Shown here piece after piece: positions 1 through 8,396 of a DNA stretch of 64,000 nucleotides. The translations under genes and the position numbers were made by a program. The stretch spans positions 62,001-126,000 of the forward strand of contig NZ_JXMU01000005.1 of assembly GCF_001293565.1 (NCBI RefSeq), read 5' to 3'. Origin of the DNA: Ahrensia marina. Lineage in GTDB: Bacteria > Pseudomonadota > Alphaproteobacteria > Rhizobiales > Rhizobiaceae. Position 1 is the first letter of the stretch; each line of letters begins with the position of its first letter. Under the pieces are notes generated by a model. The model was not told the origin of the DNA. It saw only the letters and a program-made list of their open reading frames with translations, and ran no database searches.

Positions 1-1
1 A

Positions 2-103
2 TTGGTTATCGCGCCGGTAACACAGCTAAAACCGGAAGAAACCACCAGTCTGCCCGAGCCGACAATGCGCGGTGCCGGCGGGTTTGGATCAACAGGGGTA
101 TAA
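2..103 (+). CDS. dut: dUTP diphosphatase, C-terminal end (5' part outside window)
   Basis: Reading frame 2 at the left edge is open for 33 codons and ends in TAA at 101-103. It starts LVIAPVTQ and ends RGAGGFGSTGV. The RGxGGFGSTG block is motif V of trimeric dUTPases, the glycine-rich tail that closes over the triphosphate. The enzyme hydrolyses dUTP to dUMP and pyrophosphate, keeping uracil out of DNA and feeding dTMP synthesis. Only the tail is in the window. The stop lies one base before the ATG of the next gene, whose ribosome binding site is inside dut, so the two are probably translationally coupled. Confidence 0.9.
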   Translation: MVIAPVTQLKPEETTSLPEPTMRGAGGFGSTGV

Positions 104-104
104 A

Positions 105-722
105 ATGGAACTTACAGGCTTTGTGACCTATGCTGTAGCGCTCGGTATTGCGGCAGCCATTCCCGGCCCTGGCGTCATTGCTTTGGTTGCAAGAGCGCTC
201 GGTTCAGGCTTTAAGCCAACATTGCCGATGCTGTTTGGTTTGGTGCTGGGCGATGTAACTTATCTTGCCGCAGCTGTTTTGGGACTGGCATATATTGCCA
301 CGACTTTTGGCTGGGTTATTGTGGCTCTTAAATATGCCGGTGCAGCATATCTGCTTTATATGGCGTGGGGTTTCTGGCGCGACGGAATCACAGCAGAAAA
401 GATATCGGCTAAAAAAGTTGGCGGTTCATGGTCCAGTTTTCTGGCAGGGCTGTTTGTCACATTAGGCAATCCCAAAACGATTATCTTCTATCTTGCCCTG
501 CTACCAAACCTGCTTGATCTGACAATGATCACTGCTGCCGACTTTTCAATTCTGGTCGTGCTCACCTTTATTGTATTGATGATAGCGCTGTTGCCTTATA
601 TCGCAGCGGCAGGCAAAGCCCGTATGTTCTTACAAACGCCAAAAGCGCTCAAACTGCTTAACCGTTTCGCCGCCACGTGTCTGGCTGGCGCGGCAACGGC
701 AATCGCGGTACGCAGCAGTTAA
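105..722 (+). CDS. LysE/RhtB family amino-acid exporter
   Basis: An inner-membrane protein of about 205 residues with five to six hydrophobic segments. The N-terminal segment carries AIPGPGVIALVARAL, the PGP signature of LysE/RhtB translocators near the end of the first helix. Family members export amino acids or related metabolites; the substrate cannot be told from sequence. I chose ATG 105 over upstream codons because AGGGG lies at 94-98 with good spacing and the first helix then begins at once. It follows dut by one base. It converges on the broken comM gene, with 13 bases between the two stops. Confidence 0.88.
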   Translation: MELTGFVTYAVALGIAAAIPGPGVIALVARALGSGFKPTLPMLFGLVLGDVTYLAAAVLGLAYIATTFGWVIVALKYAGAAYLLYMAWGFWRDGITAEKISAKKVGGSWSSFLAGLFVTLGNPKTIIFYLALLPNLLDLTMITAADFSILVVLTFIVLMIALLPYIAAAGKARMFLQTPKALKLLNRFAATCLAGAATAIAVRSS

Positions 723-735
723 TCCGTTGGCCGTA

Positions 736-1632
736 TCAGGCGGCGGCCGACAACTGGTCGCCTGCGATACGGTAAGAGATTGCCTCTGCGATATGAATGC
801 GGCCGATGCAGTCGCTATCGTCAAGATCTGCCAATGTGCGCGCTACCTTTAATATCCGGTGATAGGCACGCGCAGAAAACTTCATCTTATCAGCTGCGTC
901 CGCAAGCAGATGTGTACTGCCGTCATCCATTTGTGCGACATCTTCAATAAGCGCTGTCGGGCAATGTGCGTTCATTGTGATGTCTTGCTGGCCTAAAGCG
1001 GCATATCGCTCGGATTGCCGGACACGCGCACGGGCAACACGTTTGGCAACCGATGCACTCGCTTCTCCGGGTTTTGCACGGATCAAATCGCCGGGCGAAA
1101 CACTTGGCACCTCCACACGTAAATCAATACGGTCCATCAACGGACCCGAAATTCGCGCCTGATAATCGGTTTTGCACCGAGCACCGCGCGCGCAACTATG
1201 GCCCGGCTCACCCGCCATACCGCAACGGCACGGGTTCATGGCCGCAATGAGCTGTATTCTTGCAGGATATGTCACACGATGGTTGGCACGTGCGATCATA
1301 CATTCCCCCACCTCAAGCGGCTGCCTGAGACTATCGAGCACTTGCGGCGTAAATTCAGGAAACTCATCGAGAAAAAGTACGCCGTTATGCGCAAGTGAAA
1401 CCTCGCCTGGCCGCGCTTTAAAGCCTCCGCCGACCATAGCAGCCATTGAAGCCGAATGATGCGGCGCTCTAAAGGGCCGCCGGTCGGATAACTCGCCACC
1501 TGCCAATTCACCGGCAATTGAAGCGACCATCGACACATCCAAAAGCTCCCGCGGGCTAAGCGATGGTAAAATTGATGCTAATCGCTGTGCCAACATTGAT
1601 TTTCCCGATCCGGGCGGACCAACAAGAAGCAT
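736..1632 (-). pseudogene. comM: comM (YifB family AAA+ ATPase), 3' fragment split by the element
   Basis: This is the C-terminal 297 codons of a Mg-chelatase-like AAA+ protein of the ComM/YifB family. It begins at the Walker A loop (LLVGPPGSGKS) and includes NGVLFLDEFPEF (Walker B), a sensor region (LIAAMNPCRCG, with a C..C..C cluster) and the Mg_chelatase_C helical domain. The matching N-terminal part lies at 11061-11711 on the same strand; joined across the element they give 510 codons, the normal family length. ComM is a hexameric helicase that promotes branch migration during natural transformation. The ATG at 1630-1632 is an internal Met and has no convincing ribosome binding site, so this piece is probably not made as a working protein. 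Confidence 0.92.
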
Positions 1633-1659
1633 ATTATGGACAATAGACCTACATTCAAA
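1611..1659. other. attL of the comM element
   Basis: The left junction is a chromosomal half-site plus an element half-site. CGGGCGG (1611-1617) is followed by 10 bp, the dinucleotide AG (1628-1629), 10 bp, then the element arm starting ACAATAGACCT (1640-1659). The chromosomal arm is the exact inverse of CCGCCCG at 11083-11089. The element arm is an imperfect inverse (16 of 20) of 11041-11060. The core AGCATATTATG (1628-1638) recurs at 11071-11081 with one mismatch. This is the arrangement expected for a large serine integrase. The integrase gene starts 14 bp after the arm. Confidence 0.82.
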
Positions 1660-1672
1660 TATTGTGCTCCAT

Positions 1673-3202
1673 ATGAAAAGTTCTCCTTTACCCCGCGCTT
1701 ATTCTTACATTCGTTTTTCTACTCCTGATCAGATGAAAGGTGATAGTCTAAGAAGGCAAATTGAAGCCGCCGAAAGTTATGCAAGAACTCATGGGCTTCA
1801 CCTCGATGATCAATTGACATTTCAGGATTTGGGCGTCTCAGCTTTCCGCGGGGCGAATGTGGAGACCGGCCGCCTGGGGGACTTCTTGCAAGCAATCCGT
1901 TTCAAAGACATTGCGCCTGGCAGCTATCTTATAGTTGAAAGCCTAGACCGGCTAAGTCGCAGAACGCCCCGCAAAGCCGTTAGAATGCTAGAAGAAATAT
2001 GTGAAGCAGGTATCACCGTCGTAACTTTGGATGATGGTCGGGAGTACACTGAAGAAATCATAGACAAAGACCCTACTGCCTTATTAGTTGCACTTTTGGT
2101 TGCCGCGCGAGCAAATGAAGAGAGTTTAAAGAAGGCCAGGCGATTAAGTGCCGCATGGGAGCAAAAGAGAAAGGAAGCCAAAGACAAGCCGCTCACTTCA
2201 GTTTGCCCAGCTTGGCTGAATTTACACCCGGATAGAACTCATTTTGAAATTGTTGATGAGCGAGCCGAGATTATTCGAAGAATCTACGAAGATACCCTGC
2301 AAGGCATGGGGCAACACAGCATAGCCCAAGAACTCAACAAGAAAAACGTTCCAGTATTTGGAAGAGGGAAGATATGGCATCGGTCTTATGTAAGTAAATT
2401 GCTCGCAAATCCTGCAGTAATCGGCACCTACATCCCCCATAGTACGCAGATCAGTGATGGTAAAAGGCGGCGATTTCCATTAGAACCTATCCCAAATTAT
2501 TATCCAGCGATTATCGAGAAAGATGTCTTTGAGCGAGTATCTGTAATGGCCTCAGGGAGAGGTGCTGGAAAAGGGCGTTCTGGACGTGTTTCCTCAATTT
2601 TGGCTGGCCTGGCAACTTGCCCCTCATGTAAATCAACTATGACAAGAGTTAACAAGGGGCGTAAAGGCGGACAGCCATATTTAGTATGCACAATTGCAAA
2701 GGCTGGAGGGCCGTGTAGCTATAAGCAGGTCAGTTTAGATAATATACAAGATGCAGTTATAGATGACGTAGAATTTCTTAATTTTGATCTCCCCCCTGTG
2801 GATGCTCAATTGAATGAGCATTGGCATAAGCTTCTGAATCATATTCAAAGTAAAGATGTGGAGATAGACAATTTAATAAGAGCAATTGAAACTACCGGCC
2901 ATTCAAAATCACTACTTGCTCGACTTGCGGAGCTTGAAGGTGTTCGCAATGATATTTCAGAGGAATTCGACATCTTAACGAGTCGGATCGGAAACGCTCT
3001 GAGTAACCGAATAAAGGATACCCTAGCAGAATTAATCGGAATGTGCGGGAATCGCCCCTCAAACATTCCCCATATCAATGCAACCCTACGGCAACTATTT
3101 ACCAGAGTTGAAATCGACTATCTAAGAGGCGAGCTGAACTTCTGCTGGCGACATTCTGACCACGTTAGCTCTATCATGTATGGGCTGCCCGAATTAGAAT
3201 AA
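1673..3202 (+). CDS. Large serine recombinase (site-specific integrase)
   Basis: This protein of 509 residues probably catalyses integration and excision of the element. The N-terminal resolvase domain (about residues 8-157) has AYSYIRFSTPDQ with the nucleophile Ser16, and the ESLDRLSRR block. A Recombinase domain follows (about 190-300), then a zinc ribbon with Cys316, Cys319, Cys339 and Cys348. A charged helical stretch (about 385-440) fits the coiled coil that controls synapsis in large serine integrases. I chose ATG 1673 over GTG 1664; neither has a clear ribosome binding site. The gene starts 14 bp inside the attP arm, the usual place for an integrase. No excisionase-type directionality factor is evident in the element. 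Confidence 0.92.
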   Translation: MKSSPLPRAYSYIRFSTPDQMKGDSLRRQIEAAESYARTHGLHLDDQLTFQDLGVSAFRGANVETGRLGDFLQAIRFKDIAPGSYLIVESLDRLSRRTPRKAVRMLEEICEAGITVVTLDDGREYTEEIIDKDPTALLVALLVAARANEESLKKARRLSAAWEQKRKEAKDKPLTSVCPAWLNLHPDRTHFEIVDERAEIIRRIYEDTLQGMGQHSIAQELNKKNVPVFGRGKIWHRSYVSKLLANPAVIGTYIPHSTQISDGKRRRFPLEPIPNYYPAIIEKDVFERVSVMASGRGAGKGRSGRVSSILAGLATCPSCKSTMTRVNKGRKGGQPYLVCTIAKAGGPCSYKQVSLDNIQDAVIDDVEFLNFDLPPVDAQLNEHWHKLLNHIQSKDVEIDNLIRAIETTGHSKSLLARLAELEGVRNDISEEFDILTSRIGNALSNRIKDTLAELIGMCGNRPSNIPHINATLRQLFTRVEIDYLRGELNFCWRHSDHVSSIMYGLPELE

Positions 3203-3268
3203 GGCCAGGTTAAGGTGCTGTTTGCACACTCGAATACATTTGTCTGCACGTCGCTGTGACCACTCTTT

Positions 3269-4504
3269 GTGGATTACCTGCTTAGTACTCGCGTATTGCG
3301 GAATTTAAATGCAGCTTATAATTCTAATTTGAAACTGTATTTAGAGCATGGGCCAATCCCAATGGAAATAAGAGAATGCATCGAATTCGTCGCCAAACAG
3401 TGGCCCGCATATAGACAAGGCAAAACCACAAACAAAACCGCTCCGGTATATGAAGCGATAGTGCATAATTTTCCGTCCGAGTTGAGTTCATTTAACGGTA
3501 AAGATAGCGCTCACTTGAAAGTAGAAGGCTCTACCGGGCGCGGCAACGTCTCTAATGCGCCGTGGGTAGCAACATTTGACACTAGGATCACCCAATCCGC
3601 CAGAGATGGCTATTATCCTGTTTACCTCTTCTCCAGTGATTGCGATCGTGTTTATTTAAGCTTAGCAGTTGGAGCCACTCAATTTGAGCGCCAGTATGGT
3701 CGTAAAAAGTCCCTGTCCAAGATTGCTAGTGCAGCATCAGTATTGCGCAGGTTCTGCACCGCAGATGATACAGACGTTATACAAGAAATTGATATTGCAG
3801 GTCCAAGAGGCGGCTGGCTTTTGAAGGCATACGAAGCTGGCGTCATTCTGGCATTTCCCGCGTATCACACCAGATCTCTTCCTGAGGGTAAGCAACTAGA
3901 GCAGGATTATAGGAGGATGCTCAGGCTCTATGAGGATCTGATCAATGTACCATCCGCTCCTTCTGTCGCTGAGCTACTTGAGGCAAGCATCCCTCTGCCG
4001 ACGCTTGTTACGGTACCCGTCGCCATGGAGTTTGCTAAACGCCCTGGCAAGAAAGAGAGGGGCAAAGGCTCTGGTGGCAATTCAAAAAGACGGTCCACGG
4101 AGTCGGTAAAGGTCGGCGATGCCGGCGAAAGAGCAGTGATGGCATATGAAATCGATAAGCTAACTAAAGCGGGCCATAAAGATCTAGCTGACAATATCAA
4201 GCATGACGCAGCTTTGCGCGAGTATCCTGGATGGGACATTAGCTCATATGATAACGATAGGAGACCGATCTTCATTGAGGTTAAGTCTACAGTTGGAAAT
4301 GTTATAAATGAAATTGAGCTCACGCCAAATGAATGGCGAGCTGCCACATGTGCCGAAAGTAGCGAGTCTTTTCACATCTATCTTGTCACTAACGCACTAA
4401 GTTCAAATCCAAGGATTGAAATCCTAAGGAACCCAGGCGAATTGGTTGGAAATAAAACCCTCGAGATTACGCCCAGCCTGTGGCAACTTTCTCTAAGGGG
4501 GTAA
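3269..4504 (+). CDS. McrB-N-like (DUF3578) / DUF3883 nuclease-like protein, putative restriction or defence factor
   Basis: This protein of 411 residues has two recognisable parts. Residues about 8-225 resemble the DUF3578/MrcB N-terminal domain: VEGSTGRGN, then PWVATFDTRITQSARDGYYPVYLF. In McrB-type proteins this region reads modified DNA. After a basic linker (about 257-280), residues 283-405 look like DUF3883, a PD-(D/E)xK-type fold: GERAV (Glu287), GWDI (Asp323), IEVKS (Glu337, Lys339) and LTPNEW. Together this suggests a single-chain modification-dependent nuclease or other defence protein; no McrB GTPase and no McrC is present. The start GTG 3269 is the most upstream codon that keeps the N-terminal helix; ATG 3362 is an alternative. 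It lies 66 bp after the integrase, possibly co-transcribed. Confidence 0.72.
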   Translation: MDYLLSTRVLRNLNAAYNSNLKLYLEHGPIPMEIRECIEFVAKQWPAYRQGKTTNKTAPVYEAIVHNFPSELSSFNGKDSAHLKVEGSTGRGNVSNAPWVATFDTRITQSARDGYYPVYLFSSDCDRVYLSLAVGATQFERQYGRKKSLSKIASAASVLRRFCTADDTDVIQEIDIAGPRGGWLLKAYEAGVILAFPAYHTRSLPEGKQLEQDYRRMLRLYEDLINVPSAPSVAELLEASIPLPTLVTVPVAMEFAKRPGKKERGKGSGGNSKRRSTESVKVGDAGERAVMAYEIDKLTKAGHKDLADNIKHDAALREYPGWDISSYDNDRRPIFIEVKSTVGNVINEIELTPNEWRAATCAESSESFHIYLVTNALSSNPRIEILRNPGELVGNKTLEITPSLWQLSLRG

Positions 4505-4891
4505 TGCAATTCAAATGTTTGCATAGTGAACCGACTTAGTAAGTGAAGATGTGAGCAAAGATCTCATGGAGTGCAAAATATTCGCTGCAAATTTCTTTGC
4601 CCTACAGATATACAACTAAGATGCGTTAATTCCCCCTTACCCCCCAGTCTCACTGCAACCGATCTAATCAACAGCATCTTTCATCAATCGGAGATGCTTC
4701 TATCGCTTAATAGCAACTATCCAGTCATCGCGGGCGCACCTAAGTTTGCGTGAAAAGACTGTATTATATATCCCTACCCTTGGCAGACACATCAAACAGC
4801 ACCGCAGTGCGTCTTATTTAAATATCTGATTGACTTATAATACACATTGTCTTATACCTTTAGCTCCTAATGCGACACCGGAGCTTGCACC
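4505..4891. other. 387-bp gap without a convincing gene
   Basis: This gap separates the McrB-N/DUF3883 gene from the small recombinase. It holds TTCCCCCTTACCC (4630-4642), which recurs with one change at 8390-8402, and the 10-mer TACAACTAAG (4611-4620), which recurs at 11032-11041 next to the right end. Two copies of GTCTTAT (4811-4817 and 4849-4855) flank a promoter-like sequence in front of the recombinase. A 60-codon open frame at 4571-4753 has no ribosome binding site and no recognisable protein. Confidence 0.5.
4830..4858 (+). promoter_or_regulatory. Probable sigma70-type promoter of the small recombinase
   Basis: TTGACT (4830-4835), a 17-bp spacer and TATACC (4853-4858) lie 33 bp before the start of the small recombinase. 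The -10 overlaps the second of two GTCTTAT repeats, so a protein bound there could repress it. The match is by eye. Confidence 0.45.
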
Positions 4892-5452
4892 ATGCCTGAG
4901 ACTATTGCCTACGCCAGAACGTCCACTGTCGAACAAACAGCAGGTCTTGCAGACCAAGTTGCTGAGCTAGAAGCTGCAGGTGCCACCAAGGTATTTCAAG
5001 AACACATCAGCGGCACGGTAGAGACCCGCCCTGAGTTAGAGCGGGCGCTAGACTATGCGCGTGAGGGCGACACCTTTGTTGTGACCAAGCCGGATCGTCT
5101 CGCAAGGAGCGTTCAACACCTCCTCAGCATCAAAGAGAAGCTCGACAAGAAGCAGGTATCCCTCAAGGTGCTGTCAATGGGTCTAGATACCGGGAACGCC
5201 ACAGGAAAGCTCATGCTGTCTGTTCTGGCATCCGTCGCCGAGTTTGAACGCGAGATCATGCTGGAGCGTCAACGTGCTGGTATTGCCAAGGCAAAAGCCG
5301 AAGGAAAATATCAGGGACGACCTAATTCTATAGACAGGGACAAGGTGGCGGCACTTCTCGCAGATAAGGTGTCTCCGTCACGGATCGCTAAAGACTTGGG
5401 GATCGGTCGAGATAGCGTTTACCGGATTAAGAAAGAGCTGGGCGTGTCATGA
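4892..5452 (+). CDS. Small serine recombinase of the resolvase/invertase family
   Basis: At 186 residues this has the full length of Tn3-type resolvases and Hin-type invertases. IAYARTSTVEQ carries the nucleophile Ser11. KPDRLARS (about residues 65-72) and the SVAEFEREIMLERQRAGIAKAKAEG block match the catalytic core and the long E helix. GRP is followed by a C-terminal helix-turn-helix (about 150-185, SPSRIAKDLGIGRDSVYRIKK). It could resolve cointegrates, invert a segment, or regulate its own promoter. It differs from the large integrase in size and lacks a zinc ribbon. I see no res-like array, only the short repeats in front of it. ATG 4892 is the natural start. Confidence 0.9.
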   Translation: MPETIAYARTSTVEQTAGLADQVAELEAAGATKVFQEHISGTVETRPELERALDYAREGDTFVVTKPDRLARSVQHLLSIKEKLDKKQVSLKVLSMGLDTGNATGKLMLSVLASVAEFEREIMLERQRAGIAKAKAEGKYQGRPNSIDRDKVAALLADKVSPSRIAKDLGIGRDSVYRIKKELGVS

Positions 5453-5530
5453 TTTGGGCTTGCAACGCAAGCAGTAGATGATCCATCCAACCACAGCCAG
5501 CTTCCAACGATTAGAGAAACAAACCAGCCT

Positions 5531-6166
5531 ATGACTACCCAAAATAGCTTTGACATAACTTCTACGCTTCAGCGACATCCCGAATTTCCAGATTACCTTG
5601 AGTTCACAATCAGTGCCGTAATTGAGGGCCAAAAGCCAATTGCTAAACTCACAGGCTACCGTTGGGATTTCAGATCAATTCCGACGCTTGAGGAAATCAC
5701 TTTCAATGATTTTGTTGAAGCATATAATACGGACGGAGGACTTTGTTTTGATGTCCTTGCAGCGCATACCGCGTTAGTTTCCAACGTACTGGGTGTGGGT
5801 GACCGCAGTTTCAAGAAGCTAATTACACGTGCGATATACCTTGATAAGGTTAAAGTATCCCCAGAATGGCGTGGACACAATTTAGCGCTGCGACTAATGC
5901 GAGAAGCGCGTTTCATCTTCAATGGAAAAGGCACTATAGCGCTATTGCGAGCCTACCCTTTTGAAGAAGAAAATGCAGCCTTAGACGTCCAACTCAAGTT
6001 GGCGGGTTACTACGCATCTGATGCGTTCTGCGGCTTCAAGGTGATTGATGGCGACCGTTTTGGTGGGCACATGGCGGCCCTATGGGATGGTGACGTCGAT
6101 CATTGCGATGATAACCCATTCTGGGAGCCACCTCAGGTTCAAACCAGCGATCCTTCCTCAGGGTAA
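5531..6166 (+). CDS. GNAT-fold acetyltransferase-like protein
   Basis: This protein of 211 residues is not assigned to a named family. The middle has a GNAT-like core: IYLDKVKVSPEWRGHNLALRL (about 102-122), where a beta strand runs into a WRGxxLA loop resembling the acetyl-CoA pyrophosphate-binding motif A (R/Q-x-x-G-x-G/A), with helix LRLMREARFIF after it. A later LKLAGYY (156-161) resembles the strand 6-7 region. The N-terminal 90 residues are not recognised. It lies 78 bp after the small recombinase; no ribosome binding site stands out before ATG 5531. A role in modifying a toxin, tRNA or small molecule is possible, but nothing in the sequence decides. Confidence 0.6.
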   Translation: MTTQNSFDITSTLQRHPEFPDYLEFTISAVIEGQKPIAKLTGYRWDFRSIPTLEEITFNDFVEAYNTDGGLCFDVLAAHTALVSNVLGVGDRSFKKLITRAIYLDKVKVSPEWRGHNLALRLMREARFIFNGKGTIALLRAYPFEEENAALDVQLKLAGYYASDAFCGFKVIDGDRFGGHMAALWDGDVDHCDDNPFWEPPQVQTSDPSSG

Positions 6167-6260
6167 CCTAGCTAACAACGCCTTGCATCCCTGCCCCTCT
6201 GCCCATGCCTCCCTAAACGTCTGTGACGGCATGCGGGGTGGCTACTTTTGATTTATCCAT

Positions 6261-7535
6261 ATGACCAATTCTACAAACGACAGATCATTAAACACTGAGC
6301 GCCGCGCTGGCACAGACGAAAGCAAAGCGCTCGTTGCCGAAGCTATATCACTTGTCGAGGGCTTCTTGGCTAAACAGCCTATAAAGCGGAACAAACGCCG
6401 CCCTTACGACCAAGAGACATTTGAACTCACCCTAGAGGCCGTCCTCTCAGACCTTATCTATCGGCACTCTCAGGGCTTTGAGGGCGGTTTATTCCTTCCT
6501 AGGTCTAATCGGCTACTGGGAACGAATACGCGCTACAGGCCCCGCGTGTGGAGTAAAGCACTTCCCAAAATCCTTAATACCTTGAGCAATCCTGAGGTTG
6601 CCCTTATCGCTCAACAACTTGGAGACCAGACCAAAAGACGCTCGACAACTGTATGGCCAACTCAGCGACTGCAAGAACTAGTCAGTCATCATGACGTAGA
6701 CGAGGACCATTTCATCAGCGTTGCACCGGGCGAATGTATAATTCTGAAGAGCGCCAAGGACCCTGACGACTACTGGAATGTCGCCTCCTATCAAGACTAC
6801 GAAGATGACGACTATACCCACAAATTGAGGGAAGAACTGCAGGAGATAAACGACAGATTAGAGCGAGCACCCATATCCTATGAATACATTAGAGGCATGC
6901 ATCCCTCGGTTCCCCTTGATACCCGAGAACGCAGCATGCGACGCATATTCACCTATGGGAGCTTCCACAAGGGAGGCAGACTGTACGGTGGGTTCTGGCA
7001 GCCCATGAGCAAGGATGAGCGGCTGCGTGGCATAAGAATTGGCAACGAACCCGTCGTTGAGCTTGATTATGGCCAAGCTGGCTCTCGCATACTCTATGGC
7101 ATGGCAAAAGCGCCACCGCCTGAGAACGACCACTATGCATTAGAAGGCTTCTTAGGTTACCGCACTGGGATCAAACGTATCATGAGTTCAATGATCTTCG
7201 CCAACAAACGGCTAACAAAATTCCCCAAAGGAACGCGCCAAGAGTTTCCAAATCAGGAGACTATCAAAGACGTAGTGAAGGCAATCGAAGCTAAGCATGA
7301 ACCAATACAACACCTTTTCTTCAAGGGGCTTGGGCATGACATGCAATTTATCGAGAGCAATATCATGGTGGCTGTGCTCAAGAGGCTCAACGATCAAGGC
7401 ATCACAGCCCTCCCCATCCATGATGCGGTACTGGTACCTAAGTCATCTATTGAGCATTCTAAGTCAGTCATGCTTGAGGCTTTTCAAGAGGTCGCTGGGG
7501 TGCCTGCTAAAGTTACAACTGAAGAAGCTACTTAG
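6261..7535 (+). CDS. Divergent family A DNA polymerase-like protein (palm only, no exonuclease)
   Basis: This protein of 424 residues has the three catalytic blocks of family A (Pol I-like) polymerases in the right order. Motif A is VVELDYGQAGSRIL with Asp269, compared with the family DYSQxELR. Motif B is YRTGIKRIMSSMIF with Arg301, Lys305 and Phe313, keeping the R-x3-K-x7-aromatic spacing. Motif C is LPIHDAVLVP with His387-Asp388. A GGRLYGGFWQPMSKDER block (238-254) lies just before motif A. The N-terminal 200 residues are not recognised; there is no 3'-5' or 5'-3' exonuclease domain. The spacing A to B to C is shorter than in Pol I. It could copy or prime DNA for the element, or act in defence. 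The protein is of a type usually annotated as hypothetical; the polymerase assignment is my inference from motifs. Confidence 0.68.
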   Translation: MTNSTNDRSLNTERRAGTDESKALVAEAISLVEGFLAKQPIKRNKRRPYDQETFELTLEAVLSDLIYRHSQGFEGGLFLPRSNRLLGTNTRYRPRVWSKALPKILNTLSNPEVALIAQQLGDQTKRRSTTVWPTQRLQELVSHHDVDEDHFISVAPGECIILKSAKDPDDYWNVASYQDYEDDDYTHKLREELQEINDRLERAPISYEYIRGMHPSVPLDTRERSMRRIFTYGSFHKGGRLYGGFWQPMSKDERLRGIRIGNEPVVELDYGQAGSRILYGMAKAPPPENDHYALEGFLGYRTGIKRIMSSMIFANKRLTKFPKGTRQEFPNQETIKDVVKAIEAKHEPIQHLFFKGLGHDMQFIESNIMVAVLKRLNDQGITALPIHDAVLVPKSSIEHSKSVMLEAFQEVAGVPAKVTTEEAT

Positions 7536-7655
7536 GTTGGTGGGTAGTACATGTATGTACAAGGTACTTATTATTCTCAAGTTGAGACCAGAGCCTATAC
7601 CCATGTTAGGACCTTTAGTTAGAGAACCCAAGACAATCCATAGAGGGACTCGAGA

Positions 7656-8339
7656 TTGAACAATTATTCCAATAAGCGAAAGCGTAAGACTGATGTAAAG
7701 CAACGCGCAGCACACCCTAGCCACATGTTCACTAGATGCAGCGTCCTGGGTTGCCCAAACACGGCTAGAGCGGGCACTGGGGATGGCTTGGACACGCGCT
7801 ACTGCCGCAAACACTCAGATCACCATGCAAGACACGGAAGCTACTACAAGCGCTCCTACACGGCGGCAGAGATAGCGCCACATAGAAAGCGTGCTTTGGA
7901 ATGGCTGGAAGCCAACCGAGACGATCCTTATGTAGCCAACGCCATTCAACGTGTTGAGACGCTATACGCTAATGCTGGTCCACATGTAGAAGCCTTCAGA
8001 CTGCGTGGATTAAACCCAGAGCAACGCGCTAAGGCTGCTTGGGCTCGACTTCGGAAAGCCAACGTCGACCCGGTTCGTGTGGTTGCGGCCTGGCTAGCCA
8101 TTGAGTTGACGATGCAAGCTGACCCGCAACCAGAACTCAAGTCCGAGTTCAAAAGAGTTCAGGCAGCCAAGCTAATTCACAGAATGTCCTCGGGAACTCA
8201 CAAGAAATGGGACAACGGCAATGAGCTTCATGTCTACCCAAGGCCGCGAGGGCAGATCTTAAGATATCTTGGATACGATTTGTCAGGTGCCGCAGAACTA
8301 TTGTGCGAAGCAGAAATTAAAAATCTCTTAGAAATATGA
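7656..8339 (+). CDS. Zinc-cluster protein of unknown function
   Basis: A basic protein of 227 residues. Near the N-terminus CSVLGCPN ... YCRKHSDHHARHGS gives a probable metal site from Cys28, Cys33, Cys50 and His53, followed by more histidines. The rest (about 65-227) is helical and charged, with RLRGLNPEQRAKAAWARLRK (115-134) and YPRPRGQILRYLGYDL near the end. I know no function. TTG 7656 is supported by GAGGG (7642-7646) at good spacing; ATG 7725 would leave only four residues before the first Cys. It lies 120 bp after the polymerase-like gene on the same strand, so a shared DNA-related role is plausible but not shown. Confidence 0.62.
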   Translation: MNNYSNKRKRKTDVKQRAAHPSHMFTRCSVLGCPNTARAGTGDGLDTRYCRKHSDHHARHGSYYKRSYTAAEIAPHRKRALEWLEANRDDPYVANAIQRVETLYANAGPHVEAFRLRGLNPEQRAKAAWARLRKANVDPVRVVAAWLAIELTMQADPQPELKSEFKRVQAAKLIHRMSSGTHKKWDNGNELHVYPRPRGQILRYLGYDLSGAAELLCEAEIKNLLEI

Positions 8340-8396
8340 AATTTGTCTCGCGCGTCATTAGTAACTCTTAAGTATACAAAACCTCAAAGTTCCCCC

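Noticed and set aside
1630-1632. ATG that could restart translation of the C-terminal comM fragment
   Set aside because: It is the internal Met of the uninterrupted gene and has no convincing ribosome binding site upstream, so I call the fragment a pseudogene piece.
4571-4753. 60-codon open frame in the gap before the small recombinase
   Set aside because: No ribosome binding site, no recognisable protein and it crosses the C-rich repeat; probably non-coding.
6204-6233. CATGCC...GGCATG inverted repeat before the polymerase-like gene
   Set aside because: Six-base arms with an 18-base loop and no T-run; too weak for a terminator or regulatory hairpin.
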